45,958 bases of DNA from Psychromonas arctica DSM 14288 (GTDB lineage: Bacteria > Pseudomonadota > Gammaproteobacteria > Enterobacterales > Psychromonadaceae): the NCBI RefSeq assembly GCF_000482725.1, contig NZ_KI519477.1, positions 286,709 through 332,666 of the forward strand, written 5' to 3'. Position 1 is the first letter of the stretch. Each line of letters opens with the position of its first letter. This document shows positions 8,036 to 18,584 of the stretch, one piece after another. The notes below the pieces were generated by a model. The model had not been told where the DNA came from, ran no database searches, and saw nothing but the letters and a program-made list of their open reading frames with translations. The translations under genes were made by a program, and so were the position numbers.

Positions 8036-9925
8036 TTAATCAATTGCAGCCATATCACCACTTGCTTCTAACCATGACTTACGGTCTCCCGCGCGTTTTT
8101 TAGCTAGCAACATATCCATCATTTCCATCATTTTATCTGCATCATCGATGGTTAATTGTACTAGGCGACGCGTATTCGGATCCATGGTAGTTTCACGCAA
8201 CTGTAAAGGGTTCATTTCACCAAGGCCTTTGAATCGTTGAACGTTAACTTTTCCACGCTTTTTCTCTGCTTGAATGCGATCTAGTATGCCATCTTTTTCA
8301 GATTCATCTAAAGCATAATAAACTTCTTTACCGATATCGATTCGATATAAAGGTGGCATCGCTACATAGAAGTTACCGGCTTCAACAACGGCTCTAAAAT
8401 GACGTACGAACAAAGCACAAATTAGGGTCGCAATATGTAATCCATCGGAATCCGCATCAGCAAGAATACAAATTTTTCCGTAGCGCAATCCAGACAAGTC
8501 TGTAGAAGCGGGATCAATACCAATTGCGATTGATATATTGTGAATTTCTTCTGAGCTTAAAATTACATCGGACTCATCTTCCCAAGTATTCTTTATTTTA
8601 CCTCGTAATGGCATAATCGCTTGAAACTCTCGGTCTCGAGCTTGTTTTGCACTACCGCCAGCAGAGTCCCCTTCAACTAAAAACAGCTCGCCTCGCGTTG
8701 GGTCTGGAGTCGAACAATCAGTTAGTTTCCCTGGTAAAGCGGGCCCTTGCGTAATTTTTTTACGTGCGACTTTTTTGCTTTTACGATTACGTGCTTGAGC
8801 ATTATTAATACAGAATTCAGCTAAGGCTTCCGCCTCATTAACATTGGCGTTTAACCATAAACTAAAGGCATCTTTAACAACACCTGACACAAAAACTGAA
8901 CATTGACGAGAAGATAAGCGTTCTTTTGTTTGCCCAGCAAACTGCGGCTCTTTTATTTTAACGGAAAGAATATAACTACATTTGTCCCAGATATCTTCCG
9001 GACTTAATTTAATACCACGAGGTAGAATATTACGAATATCACAAAACTCGCGCATCGCATCCAATAAGCCTTGGCGGAAACCATTAACATGCGTGCCCCC
9101 TTGAGAGGTTGGGATCAAGTTAACGTAACTTTCAGTAATAGAGTCACCGCCTTCTGGTAGCCACACAACAGCCCAGTCAGCCATTTCTCTGTTGGCAGAA
9201 AACTTACCTACAAAGGGCACAGAAGGTAATAATTCGTTGTCAGCAACGGCTTCTAATAAATAATCATTAAGGCCATCTTGATAGCACCATTCATAATTAT
9301 TTTTATTCACTTTATCTTTAAATTTAATGGTTAAACCCGGACATAATACGGCTTTAGCTTTTAATAAATGTAATAGACGTGAAACAGAAAATTTAAAACT
9401 ATCAAAATATTTTGGATCTGGTCTAAAGTGCACGCTAGTGCCGGTATTACGTTTTCCACAAACACCGATTTCACTTAGTTCTTCTACTTTGTCGCCATTT
9501 TCAAAGGCAATATGAAATATTTTAGCATCACGACGAATTTGTACATCAACACGCGTAGAAAGCGCATTAACCACGGAAATACCTACACCGTGTAAACCTC
9601 CTGATATTTCATAATTTTTACCAGAAAACTTACCACCGGCGTGTAACTTACAAAAGATCAGTTCAACACCAGATATCTTCTCTTCTGCATGCATATCAAT
9701 CGGCATACCTCGACCATCATCAATGACTTCCAAAGACTGGTCTTCGTGTAAGATCACCTGAATAGAACTTGCATGGCCTGCCAATGCTTCATCGACCGAG
9801 TTATCTATTACTTCTTGGGCTAAATGATTTGGACGATTGGTTTCAGTATACATACCAGGTCGATGACGAACGGGATCGAGTCCGTTTAATACTTCAATGG
9901 AATCTGAATTATATTGTTCGCTCAT
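8036..9925 (-). CDS. parE: DNA topoisomerase IV subunit B
   Basis: ParE is the ATPase subunit of topoisomerase IV, which decatenates daughter chromosomes together with ParC. The GHKL ATPase domain is at the N-terminus (VIDNSVDEALAG, DDGRGMP, GGLHGVGISVVN), followed by the transducer and the TOPRIM domain (LVEGDSAGGSAKQ, PLRGKI, DADSDG). The end carries QRFKGLGEMNP. At 629 aa it matches E. coli ParE (630) and is far shorter than GyrB, so it is not gyrB. It heads the conserved block parE-yqiA-cpdA-nudF/tolC. parC is not in the window. Confidence 0.97.
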   Translation of the reverse strand: MSEQYNSDSIEVLNGLDPVRHRPGMYTETNRPNHLAQEVIDNSVDEALAGHASSIQVILHEDQSLEVIDDGRGMPIDMHAEEKISGVELIFCKLHAGGKFSGKNYEISGGLHGVGISVVNALSTRVDVQIRRDAKIFHIAFENGDKVEELSEIGVCGKRNTGTSVHFRPDPKYFDSFKFSVSRLLHLLKAKAVLCPGLTIKFKDKVNKNNYEWCYQDGLNDYLLEAVADNELLPSVPFVGKFSANREMADWAVVWLPEGGDSITESYVNLIPTSQGGTHVNGFRQGLLDAMREFCDIRNILPRGIKLSPEDIWDKCSYILSVKIKEPQFAGQTKERLSSRQCSVFVSGVVKDAFSLWLNANVNEAEALAEFCINNAQARNRKSKKVARKKITQGPALPGKLTDCSTPDPTRGELFLVEGDSAGGSAKQARDREFQAIMPLRGKIKNTWEDESDVILSSEEIHNISIAIGIDPASTDLSGLRYGKICILADADSDGLHIATLICALFVRHFRAVVEAGNFYVAMPPLYRIDIGKEVYYALDESEKDGILDRIQAEKKRGKVNVQRFKGLGEMNPLQLRETTMDPNTRRLVQLTIDDADKMMEMMDMLLAKKRAGDRKSWLEASGDMAAID

Positions 9926-10024
9926 GCATGCACCTATGGTTATTCTGTTTAATAATGATGAAGTTTAATGGTTGTTAATTCTGCGCGTAAGTTACCACAG
10001 AACAAAACAGTTGATTGTATGTAT

Positions 10025-10612
10025 TTAGTAAAGAAAATGAATTATTTCTGCAACATAACGTTCAAAGCCAATAAAGCTATGATCGCCCCCATTTTCACAG
10101 GTTATTTTACATTGTTTATATTTTTTTAATGCATCTCGGTAGTCTAAAACTTCATCTTGCTGCTGTAATAACACCCAAATGTTCTCAGGATGGTTAATTT
10201 TTTCAACATGTAGAGCCTTGAGCTGCTCAATATAATCAGAGTTAATAATGTATGGCTGCTGAAGATAGGGATGAATCTGTTCACCTTGGTAAAAATCTAG
10301 CAAAATATTCGGTGTGACTGCGGGGTTAATAAGTACAACTTTTACCGCATATTGCTGAGCCACCTTGGTTGCTAAAAATCCACCTAAAGAACTGCCCATA
10401 ACCGCTATTTCACATTTATCATATTGTTTGAAGATAGATTCAATAACAGACCACATATCTTCAGGATAGACGGGAAGTTGTGGGCAAACAAAATGAATTT
10501 CAGGATGTTCTAACAATAAATAATCACGCATTTGTTGTGCTTTAAGTGATGCAGGAGAGCTATGAAAACCATGAAGTGAAAGCAATACTTTGGTTATGTT
10601 AGCGGTTGTCAT
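10025..10612 (-). CDS. yqiA: YqiA-type alpha/beta-hydrolase esterase
   Basis: This is a small cytoplasmic esterase of the UPF0227/YqiA family; E. coli YqiA hydrolyses short-chain acyl esters and palmitoyl-CoA, but its physiological substrate is unclear. The nucleophile elbow is GSSLGG with S75; the acid and base are likely in QQDEVLDY and GGDHSF. The N-terminus LLSLHGFHSSP provides the oxyanion region. The length (195 aa) and the place between cpdA and parE agree with the E. coli order, which makes the assignment firm. Confidence 0.93.
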   Translation of the reverse strand: MTTANITKVLLSLHGFHSSPASLKAQQMRDYLLLEHPEIHFVCPQLPVYPEDMWSVIESIFKQYDKCEIAVMGSSLGGFLATKVAQQYAVKVVLINPAVTPNILLDFYQGEQIHPYLQQPYIINSDYIEQLKALHVEKINHPENIWVLLQQQDEVLDYRDALKKYKQCKITCENGGDHSFIGFERYVAEIIHFLY

Positions 10613-10784
10613 TTTACCTCTTATTTAACTTCAGATCAGAGCAATGAAAGCGGAAGTTATTTTTATGTAGTTCAGTTAAATTTATAATTATACAACATTG
10701 TTGATTTTGTTCACTGCTATACGAGCTATAGAGCCAATAACTGCTTATTGCAGGCTAGTTTTACTTACCCCTAATTGAGATTAT

Positions 10785-11621
10785 TTAATATCCGGTGGCA
10801 TTCACATCAGTAACAAAATCACCAATATCAATACGTTCAACTTGGGTGTTTATTTTACCTGATTTTGTCAATGTTAAATAGCGATATCCAGGGGCTTTAT
10901 CATCAACAGCAAAATCATCACTTTGTGGTTTAAATTGTACACAAGTAGATGGACTGGTTAGGTAACGAACCCCATTTTTAGTGACATCAAAGGCTTGGTG
11001 AACGTGGCCAGATAAAACCGCTTTCACATTATCGAACTGACTGATCAACTCAATAAGTTGCGCATTGTTTTTCAAAATATGTTGGTCTAACCAGGCCGAA
11101 CCTACAGGCAATACATGGTGATGAATTGCAATCAAAGTATGTTTTTTTGGGTACTGCTTAAGCTTATCTTCTAGGAAAAATAATTGTGACTCACTGAGAT
11201 GACCGTAAGGTACGCCAGAGACTTGAGAGTCCAATAGAATAATTTGCCAATGTTCGCTGACTATTTGTTTGGTTTGCGCAAGACCTTCATTTAATAAAGC
11301 AGGCAACATCACTTCTTGCATATCATGATTACCCGGCAACCAATAACAAGGCATTTTTAATGTTTTAATGCGCTCACTGAAATCAAGGTAAGACTGAGTA
11401 GAATGATCTTGCGACAAATCACCAGTGCACAAAACAGCAGCACATTTAGCAGTGTATTGTTGAGCATGCTCTATAACAGCATCATAACTATCTACTGTTT
11501 TAATGCCTAATAAGTCTTTATCACTATCAGCAAAAAGATGTGTGTCGGTAATTTGTAATAACTTTACCTCCCCCTTATGATCCGCATTTAGCGTTGCTAC
11601 CGTCTGATGTACACCATTCAT
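10785..11621 (-). CDS. cpdA: 3',5'-cyclic-AMP phosphodiesterase CpdA
   Basis: CpdA is a calcineurin-like metallophosphoesterase that hydrolyses cAMP to AMP and so tempers CRP signalling. With the start at 11621 the metal motifs fall at DTH 26-28, TGD 66-68 and GNHD 97-100, followed by HHH and GHVHQ, which is the class III layout. A GTG 36 nt upstream (11657) would add 12 residues not found in E. coli CpdA; the ATG with AGAGTGA upstream is preferred, but the spacing is long. In E. coli yqiB lies between cpdA and nudF; here the 170-bp gap has no room for it. Confidence 0.93.
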   Translation of the reverse strand: MNGVHQTVATLNADHKGEVKLLQITDTHLFADSDKDLLGIKTVDSYDAVIEHAQQYTAKCAAVLCTGDLSQDHSTQSYLDFSERIKTLKMPCYWLPGNHDMQEVMLPALLNEGLAQTKQIVSEHWQIILLDSQVSGVPYGHLSESQLFFLEDKLKQYPKKHTLIAIHHHVLPVGSAWLDQHILKNNAQLIELISQFDNVKAVLSGHVHQAFDVTKNGVRYLTSPSTCVQFKPQSDDFAVDDKAPGYRYLTLTKSGKINTQVERIDIGDFVTDVNATGY

Positions 11622-11792
11622 TTTTATATTATTCACTCTATAATTTAAAGTTAACACACCACGCTAAATGGCCATTTTATTAAAAGTCAGCTAATTATTT
11701 TATCATTCTCACAATAATGAAAATGAATTAATGATTAAAAATGTCGACAAAAGCACATTTTCACAACCTAAAATATGCAATCAGTATAAAAA

Positions 11793-12389
11793 TTAGATAT
11801 TTAACCCATTTTTATAATTTAATTGTAACCACTGCAACCCAATAATCGTTGCCGCATTATCAATTTTTCCAGATTGCACCCATTGATAAGCTTGCTCTCT
11901 AGAGACCACATGAACTCGAATATCTTCGCCTTCTTCAGCTAAGCCAAAAACACCTTCCACATTACGACTATCTACATTTGCTACAAATAAATCGATAGTT
12001 TCAGTCGTGCCGCCAGGACTCACAAAATAACTGAGCATAAATTGGCACTGGTCAATCACTAATCCAGCTTCTTCGAATGCTTCTCGCTTTGCTACTTCCT
12101 GTGCATCTTCACCTTCATCTATCATGCCGGCAATTAATTCTAATAACCAAGGAGACTGTTTGCTGTCCATCGCACCAAAACGAAACTGTTCCACCAAGAT
12201 CACCGTATCCAACGCTTTATCATAAGCTAATAAAGCCGCCGCTTTACCTCTTTCAAAAAACTCACGGTGAATGGGCTGGCTCCATTCACCAGAGAACAAT
12301 TTATGTTTTAAAGTGAACTTATTACATTTAAAAAAGCCTTTATAAAGTGGCTCACAGCCTAATATTTCTACATCATTCTTGTCGTACAT
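11793..12389 (-). CDS. nudF: ADP-ribose pyrophosphatase (Nudix hydrolase)
   Basis: NudF cleaves ADP-ribose to AMP and ribose 5-phosphate. The Nudix box runs from GMIDEGE to REAFEEAG (residues 88-110 from this start) with all glutamates of GX5EX7REUXEEXGU. The region FVSPGGTTE and the C-terminal VHVVSREQAYQWV closely follow E. coli NudF. The start is a choice: the ATG at 12389 has AAGGG 7 nt upstream, while an ATG at 12428 would add 13 residues but lacks a clear Shine-Dalgarno. It is divergent from tolC, as in E. coli. Confidence 0.94.
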   Translation of the reverse strand: MYDKNDVEILGCEPLYKGFFKCNKFTLKHKLFSGEWSQPIHREFFERGKAAALLAYDKALDTVILVEQFRFGAMDSKQSPWLLELIAGMIDEGEDAQEVAKREAFEEAGLVIDQCQFMLSYFVSPGGTTETIDLFVANVDSRNVEGVFGLAEEGEDIRVHVVSREQAYQWVQSGKIDNAATIIGLQWLQLNYKNGLNI

Positions 12390-12428
12390 TATTTTCCCTT
12401 TCATTCTCTGTTTATCATATTCAGTCAT

Positions 12429-12818
12429 CTGATATGAATTGAAATCGCTAGCATCAGTCGTGTTGGCAATACCGCTAGTGGCCTATTATTGAGCATGTAA
12501 ATGAAATACTTAAATGCATAAACCGCACCAATAAACGATTTACTCATTTTTTAAAAAGTTATAGGATAAACATTATAATCAATGATTAAAGTTAATAATT
12601 ACAGAGACACACAACTTTTTTAAAAATGGTTTTAAAAATCATTTACATACAGTAAAACCTCTATTGGAAAACTCAAAAAAATGCGATTATATTCAAATTT
12701 TAATTGTATTTTTAAGCAACAAATAATAGTTAAAAATAGGTTTTTATAATACCCTACAATATTAAAAATTAGCCTTTCTTCATATGAGCAAAAACACACT
12801 CAATAGGATTTCCATATC
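12429..12818. other. divergent promoter region between nudF and tolC
   Basis: This is an AT-rich spacer of about 390 bp with no ORF worth calling. It must contain the promoters of nudF and tolC. A TATAAT at 12574-12579 is a possible -10 for tolC, but no good -35 sits 17 bp upstream, so I do not call it a promoter. No mar/rob box was recognised by eye. Confidence 0.5.
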
Positions 12819-14171
12819 ATGAATTTAAAACGCCTTTATATTGCAAGCTTACTAGGCTTATCAAGTGTTGCCGTCAATGCTGATACGCTACAACAAGTTT
12901 ATGAAACAGCCAAATACAAAGATCCCATTATTTTAAAAAGCAAGGCACAATATGATGTGTTTGTTGAGCAAGTATCAGAATCAAAATCGGTATTATTACC
13001 ACAAATTGGTTTTGGATTAGATGCCAACCATGTGCAATCTAGTATTAGTACTAATACCAACACCAACTATGGCGCAAGTTTAGACCTAACACAGTCACTT
13101 TATAATGGTACTTATTGGCAACAAACTGATATTGCAGAGAAACAAGCAACACAATACGCTGCTATTTACGGTTATGCCGCACAAGATTTATTATTCCGCG
13201 CAGCTACTGCTTACTTTGATGTATTGCGTGCCGATGAATCAGTTAAATCTGTAAAAGCGAACAAGCGCGCTGTTGAGCGCCAACTAGAGCAAACTAAACA
13301 ACGTTTTGATGTGGGTTTAATTGCAATTACTGACGTACATGAAGCGCAGGCAGAATACGATAGAACAGTGGCTGATTTAATCACAGCAGAAAATACATTG
13401 GCTAATAATTATTACCTATTGCGTGAGTTAACTGGTGAAGATGTTAAACAAGTTGCGTACTTAGATACTAAAACATTTGACCCGCAGCCACTTGAAGGTG
13501 ATGTTAAAATTTGGCGTAATAAAGCCTTAGAGTATAATTTAGATTTACATAACAAACGTATTGCTAAAGAACTAGCAAAAATGAATATCGAATTAGCTGA
13601 AGCTGGTCATGAGCCAACACTCGATTTCACCGCTGGTTTAGGCTATAACGATTATAATTACCATGACTCAAACTCAACATCTTATGATGCAACAGCCGCT
13701 ACTTTTGGGCTTAGCTTGAATGTACCTATTTACACTGGTGGTGGTATTACTTCTCGAGTTAAACAAGCACAATTTAACTATGTTGTAGCAAGTGAAGATC
13801 TAATACAAAGCTTCCGTAGTATTGATGCACAGATCAACAGTGGTTATAACAACGTTCAAGCTTCTTTAAGTTCTATTCGCGCCTACGAGCAAACGGTTGT
13901 TTCATCACAAAGTGCGTTAGATGCCGCTGAAGCAAGCTTTGAAGTAGGAACACGTACTATTGTTGACGTTTTGGACGCGACACGTAACTTATACAGCTCT
14001 GAAAACTTATTAGCCAATGCACGTTATGATTACATCATTAATATGCTGCAACTTAAACTATCTGCAGGTACATTATCTGAGAAAGATATTTTTGATATCT
14101 CAGCTGGATTAACTGATGTATCAATGAGCCCAGATGCTAGTGTTTCTGAGATCTCAAAAGCTAAAAAGTAA
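12819..14171 (+). CDS. tolC: outer-membrane efflux channel TolC
   Basis: TolC forms the trimeric outer-membrane and periplasmic tunnel used by RND and MFS efflux pumps and by type I secretion. A signal peptide ends after VAVNA, and the mature protein starts DTLQQVYETA. Two OEP repeats follow, with the typical SLTQSLYNGT-like first beta strand, PIYTGGG in the second and long helices rich in Ala and Gln. The length of 450 aa is normal once the variable C-terminal tail is allowed for. It is monocistronic, divergent from nudF, and ends at a strong bidirectional terminator shared with hldE. Confidence 0.95.
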   Translation: MNLKRLYIASLLGLSSVAVNADTLQQVYETAKYKDPIILKSKAQYDVFVEQVSESKSVLLPQIGFGLDANHVQSSISTNTNTNYGASLDLTQSLYNGTYWQQTDIAEKQATQYAAIYGYAAQDLLFRAATAYFDVLRADESVKSVKANKRAVERQLEQTKQRFDVGLIAITDVHEAQAEYDRTVADLITAENTLANNYYLLRELTGEDVKQVAYLDTKTFDPQPLEGDVKIWRNKALEYNLDLHNKRIAKELAKMNIELAEAGHEPTLDFTAGLGYNDYNYHDSNSTSYDATAATFGLSLNVPIYTGGGITSRVKQAQFNYVVASEDLIQSFRSIDAQINSGYNNVQASLSSIRAYEQTVVSSQSALDAAEASFEVGTRTIVDVLDATRNLYSSENLLANARYDYIINMLQLKLSAGTLSEKDIFDISAGLTDVSMSPDASVSEISKAKK

Positions 14172-14268
14172 CAACACTAAAATAGCAATTCATCGAAATT
14201 GTTATTAACATGAAATACTAAGTTCTAGCATCAAATTAAAAAGTACTAAATTAACAAGTGCTAAGATC

Positions 14269-14298
14269 AAAAAAGGGAAGCTTCTGCTTCCCTTTTTT
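14269..14298. terminator. bidirectional Rho-independent terminator, tolC/hldE
   Basis: A perfect stem GGGAAGC/GCTTCCC with a TTCT loop is flanked by six A on the left and six T on the right, so it works for both convergent genes. Confidence 0.93.
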
Positions 14299-14322
14299 AT
14301 TCTCGCCAATTCTCAGTTAACT

Positions 14323-15753
14323 TTAACGTTCATTACGAATTGTTTTAATGATCTCGGTTGTTGAGCAACCATCTTTAAACTGCAGTACTCTCACCTCACC
14401 ACCATTGGCAATGACTTCAGCGCCACCGGCTATTTGCTCAGGTGTATAATCTCCACCTTTAACCAGTAGATCAGGTAAAATACCTGCAATCAAACGCTGT
14501 GGAGTATCTTCACAGAACTCGACCACCCAATCCACAGCACCTAATCCCGCTAATACAGCCATACGTCGGTCTGCAGTGTTAATAGGACGCCCTTCCCCTT
14601 TTAAATCGCGTACAGACTTGTCACTATTAACAGCAACAATGAGTCTATCTCCTTGTTCACGAGCAGTATTTAAATAGGAAACATGGCCAGCATGTAAAAT
14701 ATCAAAGCAGCCATTGGTCATGACTACCTTCTCTCCACGATGCTGCGCTAATTTTACCGCTAATTGTAATTGGCTTTCTGTTAACACACCAAAACCAATT
14801 TCTTGTTGGCTATAGACTGCATTTGCTAACTCAATGGTATTCACTGTCGAAGTGCCAATTTTGCCCACCACGACACCTGCGCCTGCATTGGCTAGCGCAC
14901 AGGCATCTTCATAGCTGCTGCCCGCTGCAATAGAGGCAGCTAATACTGCAATCACAGTATCCCCTGCACCAGTAACATCAAATACTTCTTGCGCTTGAGT
15001 AGGTAGGTGGAAAGGTTCTTCGTGCTCTCTAATCAAAGTCATACCATGCTCACTACGAGTCACTAATAAGGCTTCTAATTGCAAATCTTTAATTAACTGT
15101 CTAGCGCGTTCGAATAGCTCTTGATCATTTTTACAATGACCTACTACCCCTTCAAATTCAGAGAGATTAGGAGTAAGTAGCGTCGCACCGCGATATTTTT
15201 CAAAGCTCGTCCCTTTAGGATCAACCAAAATTTTAACGCCGCGACTTTTGGCAAGTTGGATCATTTTTTGTACGTCAGCTAATGACCCTTTATTGTAGTC
15301 AGAAAAGACAATCACAGGATTAGACTGATCCAATGCGTTGCTCATCTTATTAATCATTGCTGTACTATCAACATCAGCAAATGATTCTTCAAAATCCAGA
15401 CGAATTAATTGTTGGTGGCGGCTTAATACACGTAACTTTGTAATTGTCGGTGCATTAGGAACGGTGACAAAATCTGTTTCTACATGCACTGAGTGTAGGC
15501 TATCTTTAATCGATTGTGCCGCTTCATCGTCGCCAACCAAGCCCACTATTTTTGACTTTGCCCCTAATGCTGCAATATTGAGTGCAACATTTGCCGCACC
15601 ACCAGGACGTTCTTCTATTTGTTTAACATTAACGATAGGTACTGGCGCTTCAGGAGAGATACGTGCAGCAGGACCATGCCAATATCTATCTAGCATGACG
15701 TCACCGACAACTAATACGTTTGCTTGCTCATATTCAGGTAAGGTTATTTTCAT
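14323..15753 (-). CDS. hldE: bifunctional heptose-7-phosphate kinase / heptose-1-phosphate adenylyltransferase
   Basis: HldE performs two steps in making ADP-L-glycero-D-manno-heptose for the LPS inner core. The N-terminal PfkB kinase domain (about 1-318) has RPGGAANVA near 49 and the catalytic DVTGAGDT, with GAGD at 262-265. The C-terminal nucleotidyltransferase domain starts near 342 with [12 protein letters not shown], the HxGH motif being at 354-357, and later has EFCEDTPQ. Full length (476 aa; E. coli 477) with both domains intact. The start has GAGAGA upstream. It implies a heptose-containing LPS core. Confidence 0.97.
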   Translation of the reverse strand: MKITLPEYEQANVLVVGDVMLDRYWHGPAARISPEAPVPIVNVKQIEERPGGAANVALNIAALGAKSKIVGLVGDDEAAQSIKDSLHSVHVETDFVTVPNAPTITKLRVLSRHQQLIRLDFEESFADVDSTAMINKMSNALDQSNPVIVFSDYNKGSLADVQKMIQLAKSRGVKILVDPKGTSFEKYRGATLLTPNLSEFEGVVGHCKNDQELFERARQLIKDLQLEALLVTRSEHGMTLIREHEEPFHLPTQAQEVFDVTGAGDTVIAVLAASIAAGSSYEDACALANAGAGVVVGKIGTSTVNTIELANAVYSQQEIGFGVLTESQLQLAVKLAQHRGEKVVMTNGCFDILHAGHVSYLNTAREQGDRLIVAVNSDKSVRDLKGEGRPINTADRRMAVLAGLGAVDWVVEFCEDTPQRLIAGILPDLLVKGGDYTPEQIAGGAEVIANGGEVRVLQFKDGCSTTEIIKTIRNER

Positions 15754-15917
15754 TTTATCTCTCTCTAGGGCGTTTATCGGCTTAGATTATCACAGACCTC
15801 ATTAAATCACATTTTCAAAACAGACAATTTGATGTTTTTAAATACATAAAATTCGATAATCAAACACTGATAAAGTAAATTCGACACAAGGCATTCATGC
15901 AACTGCAGCTTGTACCG

Positions 15918-16289
15918 CTAAGACTCAGGTAACTTCCTGATAAAGAGAAGTAAAACAAGCATTATTACGACTAACATTAATTGTAAATACAATTGCCCTA
16001 TCAATAAAAGGATAGAGATCAGGAAACTAATGACAATACTTAAATAAATAATTGGTTTACGTTGTTTATTGATTTTTTTATGCGCTTGCCAATGTTTTAA
16101 ATCATCACCAACAGCAGGTAGATTTAACAACCACAGTTGAAAGCGAGGTGAGCTTTTAGAGAATCCGAAGAGCGCCAATATAAAAAAAGGAGTTGCTGGA
16201 AGTAAGGGTAAAATAATGCCTAATAGTCCGAGTAATGTTGCGCAGCAAGCGACTACGAATAAGGTATATTTAATTAAATTTTGTAACAT
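15918..16289 (-). CDS. YbaN-family (DUF454) inner-membrane protein
   Basis: This is a small membrane protein of unknown function. The hydrophobic N-terminus carries the family signature GLLGIILPLLPATPF, followed by FFILALFGFSKSSPRF, then a basic loop (HKKINKQRK) and a C-terminal hydrophobic stretch of about 40 residues. There are two to three TM segments in 123 aa, matching E. coli YbaN. AAGG lies before the ATG. It stands alone between hldE and rplS and reads in the same direction as both. Confidence 0.85.
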   Translation of the reverse strand: MLQNLIKYTLFVVACCATLLGLLGIILPLLPATPFFILALFGFSKSSPRFQLWLLNLPAVGDDLKHWQAHKKINKQRKPIIYLSIVISFLISILLLIGQLYLQLMLVVIMLVLLLFIRKLPES

Positions 16290-16323
16290 TTAACCTTTCC
16301 CCTAATCTTAAAAAATGCCAAAA

Positions 16324-16351
16324 AAAAGGCCTGCATTAAGCAGACCTTTTT
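16324..16351 (-). terminator. Rho-independent terminator of the rpsP-rimM-trmD-rplS operon
   Basis: On the minus strand AAGGTCTGC pairs with GCAGGCCTT across a 5-nt loop with one mismatch and is followed by a run of T. It lies 60 bp past the rplS stop. Confidence 0.85.
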
Positions 16352-16411
16352 ATTATAGCAATTTTGCAACTTACATTGCTCAGCCAATTTTAATTAGCTG
16401 AGAAAATGAAA

Positions 16412-16762
16412 TTACTTACCTAGCTTCTCTTTAATACGAGCAGCTTTACCAGTAAGTTCACGTAAGTAGTAAAGTTTAGCTTGGCGAACCAGACCGCGAC
16501 GTTTAACTTCAACGCTTCCTACAAGTGGGCTGTGAGTTTGGAATACACGCTCAACACCTTCACCGTTCGAGATTTTACGAACTGTGAATGCTGAATGTAA
16601 ACCACGGTTACGCTTAGCAATAACAACACCTTCAAATGCTTGAAGACGCTCTTTTTCACCTTCTTTTACGCGAACACGTACAACAACAGTATCACCTTGA
16701 GAAAACTTAGGGATGTCTGTACGTAGTTGTTCGTTTTCAATTGCTTGTAAAATATTACTCAT
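16412..16762 (-). CDS. rplS: 50S ribosomal protein L19
   Basis: L19 lies at the 30S-50S interface. The sequence [20 protein letters not shown]...[12 protein letters not shown] and the C-terminal [15 protein letters not shown] are the family hallmarks; the length of 116 aa is standard. Last gene of the classic rpsP-rimM-trmD-rplS operon, 41 bp after trmD. Confidence 0.98.
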   Translation of the reverse strand: MSNILQAIENEQLRTDIPKFSQGDTVVVRVRVKEGEKERLQAFEGVVIAKRNRGLHSAFTVRKISNGEGVERVFQTHSPLVGSVEVKRRGLVRQAKLYYLRELTGKAARIKEKLGK

Positions 16763-16803
16763 TTTAATACCTTTTAATTCTAGTTAACTAATAACATCGC
16801 TGT

Positions 16804-17550
16804 TTAGTTGGAGCTACTATCCAGAGCAGCAAGCAATTTTGCTTGCTCGTCAGTCAGAGCTAGATCTTTTAATAAATCGGGTCTTCTTTGTTTCGTGCGC
16901 TGTAATGATTGAGTTAATCGCCATTGACGAATTTTCTCGTGATCACCACTTAATAAAACACTTGGCACTTGTTTTCCATCTAACACCTCGGGTCTTGTAT
17001 AGTGAGGGCAATCAAGCAAACCATCCGCGAAGGAATCTTGCTCTGCTGACTGGCTATGCCCCAAAACACCTGGTACAAAACGTACCACTGCATCTATTAA
17101 AATCATTGCCGGCAGCTCACCACCACTTAACACATAATCACCAACAGACCATTCTTCGTCTATTAAGCTTTCGATTATACGCTCGTCTATTCCTTCATAG
17201 CGTCCAGCCACTAATATCAAAGCTTGAGAGCTTGATAAAGACTGCGCACCTTGATGGTCTAAACGTCGACCTTGAGGAGAAAGGTAAATTACCTTTGCCT
17301 CGTGTCCTGCTTCTCTTGCGCTCTGTTTTGCTGCGTTGATTGCATCCCGTAAAGGTTGCACCATCATCAGCATTCCAGGCCCACCACCATAGGGACGATC
17401 ATCGACCGTTCTATGTTTATCTAATGTAAAATCACGTGGATTCCAACATTCGATAGAGAGCAAGTTATTTTTAATCGCTCGACCTGTTACCCCATTCTCG
17501 CTAATGGCCCGAAACATGTCCGGGAAGAGGCTAATAACCCCTAACCACAT
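16804..17550 (-). CDS. trmD: tRNA (guanine-N1)-methyltransferase
   Basis: TrmD makes m1G37 in tRNAs reading CNN and related codons, which prevents +1 frameshifting. It is a SPOUT enzyme with a trefoil knot. Motifs seen are SPQGR at 91-95, RYEGID at 117-122 and SGGELP at 142-147, the last forming the SAM-binding knot. The N-terminus [13 protein letters not shown] and the length of 248 aa are typical. It lies 20 bp after rimM in the operon. Confidence 0.98.
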   Translation of the reverse strand: MWLGVISLFPDMFRAISENGVTGRAIKNNLLSIECWNPRDFTLDKHRTVDDRPYGGGPGMLMMVQPLRDAINAAKQSAREAGHEAKVIYLSPQGRRLDHQGAQSLSSSQALILVAGRYEGIDERIIESLIDEEWSVGDYVLSGGELPAMILIDAVVRFVPGVLGHSQSAEQDSFADGLLDCPHYTRPEVLDGKQVPSVLLSGDHEKIRQWRLTQSLQRTKQRRPDLLKDLALTDEQAKLLAALDSSSN

Positions 17551-17569
17551 AACTTTTCTCCTAGGGTAA

Positions 17570-18097
17570 TTAGAAATCAGGTTCCCAATTAACTGTAATT
17601 AGTTGGCCTGTAATATCAACATTCAATATTACTTGCTCTTCGATGAACGGAATTAACCGCTCTTTTTGTCCAAAAGCATCATTCGAGTTGGCTTTTACAA
17701 CAAGCACATCTTTAGAGCCTGTTTCCATCAAATCAGTGACAACACCAAGATGATAACCTTTGTCAGTATTAACCTGACACCCGACTAAATCGCGCCAGTA
17801 GTAGTCTGCTTCCAATTCTGGAAGGCTAGATGGTTGAACAAGAAGGTCAAGGCCAACTAAGGCTTGTACTTCTTCACGAACATCGTAACCGTCTACTTTT
17901 GCAACAAAACCTTTATTGTGACGTTTCCATTCAGTGATATTCACTTCACGTAAAGCCCCATTAGATCTCATTAACAATGGCTTGTATTGAAAAATACTTT
18001 CAGGATCATCGGTGTAGGAGTGGATTTTTAACCAGCCTTTGATGCCGTAAACTGCACCAAATTTGCCTATTTCTATTGGTTGTGCTTGTTCGCTCAC
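17570..18097 (-). CDS. rimM: 16S rRNA processing protein RimM
   Basis: RimM binds S19 and helps mature the head of the 30S subunit. The N-terminal domain begins [21 protein letters not shown], the family signature, and the C-terminal PRC-barrel contains YYWRDLVGC and LIPF. The length of 175 aa is normal. It lies 26 bp after rpsP. Confidence 0.97.
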   Translation of the reverse strand: MSEQAQPIEIGKFGAVYGIKGWLKIHSYTDDPESIFQYKPLLMRSNGALREVNITEWKRHNKGFVAKVDGYDVREEVQALVGLDLLVQPSSLPELEADYYWRDLVGCQVNTDKGYHLGVVTDLMETGSKDVLVVKANSNDAFGQKERLIPFIEEQVILNVDITGQLITVNWEPDF

Positions 18098-18123
18098 CTA
18101 ATATCTCCTTCACCTAACCGCAA

Positions 18124-18372
18124 TTAAGCAGCTACAGCGTTATCTTTTACTAATTTAGCTACACGATCACTTAGCTGTGCGCCAAGACCAACCCAATGGT
18201 TGATGCGATCTGTATCTAAACGTAATTTTTCTGATTGACCTTGTGCAGTTGGGTTAAAGAAACCAACTTTTTCAAGGAAACGACCGTCACGTGGGCTACG
18301 GCTATCAGTTACTACCACTTGGTAGAATGGGCGTTTTTTAGCGCCACCACGAGCTAAACGAATAGTTACCAT
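18124..18372 (-). CDS. rpsP: 30S ribosomal protein S16
   Basis: S16 is an early-assembly protein of the 30S body. [20 protein letters not shown] and [13 protein letters not shown] are diagnostic; 82 aa is the usual length. First gene of the operon; the promoter should lie in the 150 bp upstream, between it and the ffh terminator. Confidence 0.98.
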   Translation of the reverse strand: MVTIRLARGGAKKRPFYQVVVTDSRSPRDGRFLEKVGFFNPTAQGQSEKLRLDTDRINHWVGLGAQLSDRVAKLVKDNAVAA

Positions 18373-18511
18373 ATCGTCCTCTATATATATTATTAAACGT
18401 CGAAAGTCAGTGAATTCTGACCACCTGCTTCTGTAGAAAGCCGCAAAATTATACTCTTATTTAGAAAAAGAACAATCAAAATCACAGTTAGCAATCAATT
18501 CAAACGGCTAA

Positions 18512-18551
18512 AATATAAAAAAACCCCGTTGAATAAGATTCAACGGGGTTT
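18512..18551 (-). terminator. strong Rho-independent terminator after ffh
   Basis: AAACCCCGTTGAAT pairs perfectly over 14 bp with ATTCAACGGGGTTT (3-nt loop), followed on the minus strand by a T-rich tract. It separates ffh from the rpsP operon, which reads in the same direction. Confidence 0.95.
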
Positions 18552-18584
18552 CTAAACAATCCTAACATTGTGTTTGATTATGTT

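Noticed and set aside
15338-15805. 155-aa ORF on the plus strand
   Set aside because: Shadow of hldE on the other strand; no Shine-Dalgarno or family features.
16839-17339. 166-aa ORF on the plus strand
   Set aside because: Shadow of trmD, which is certain.
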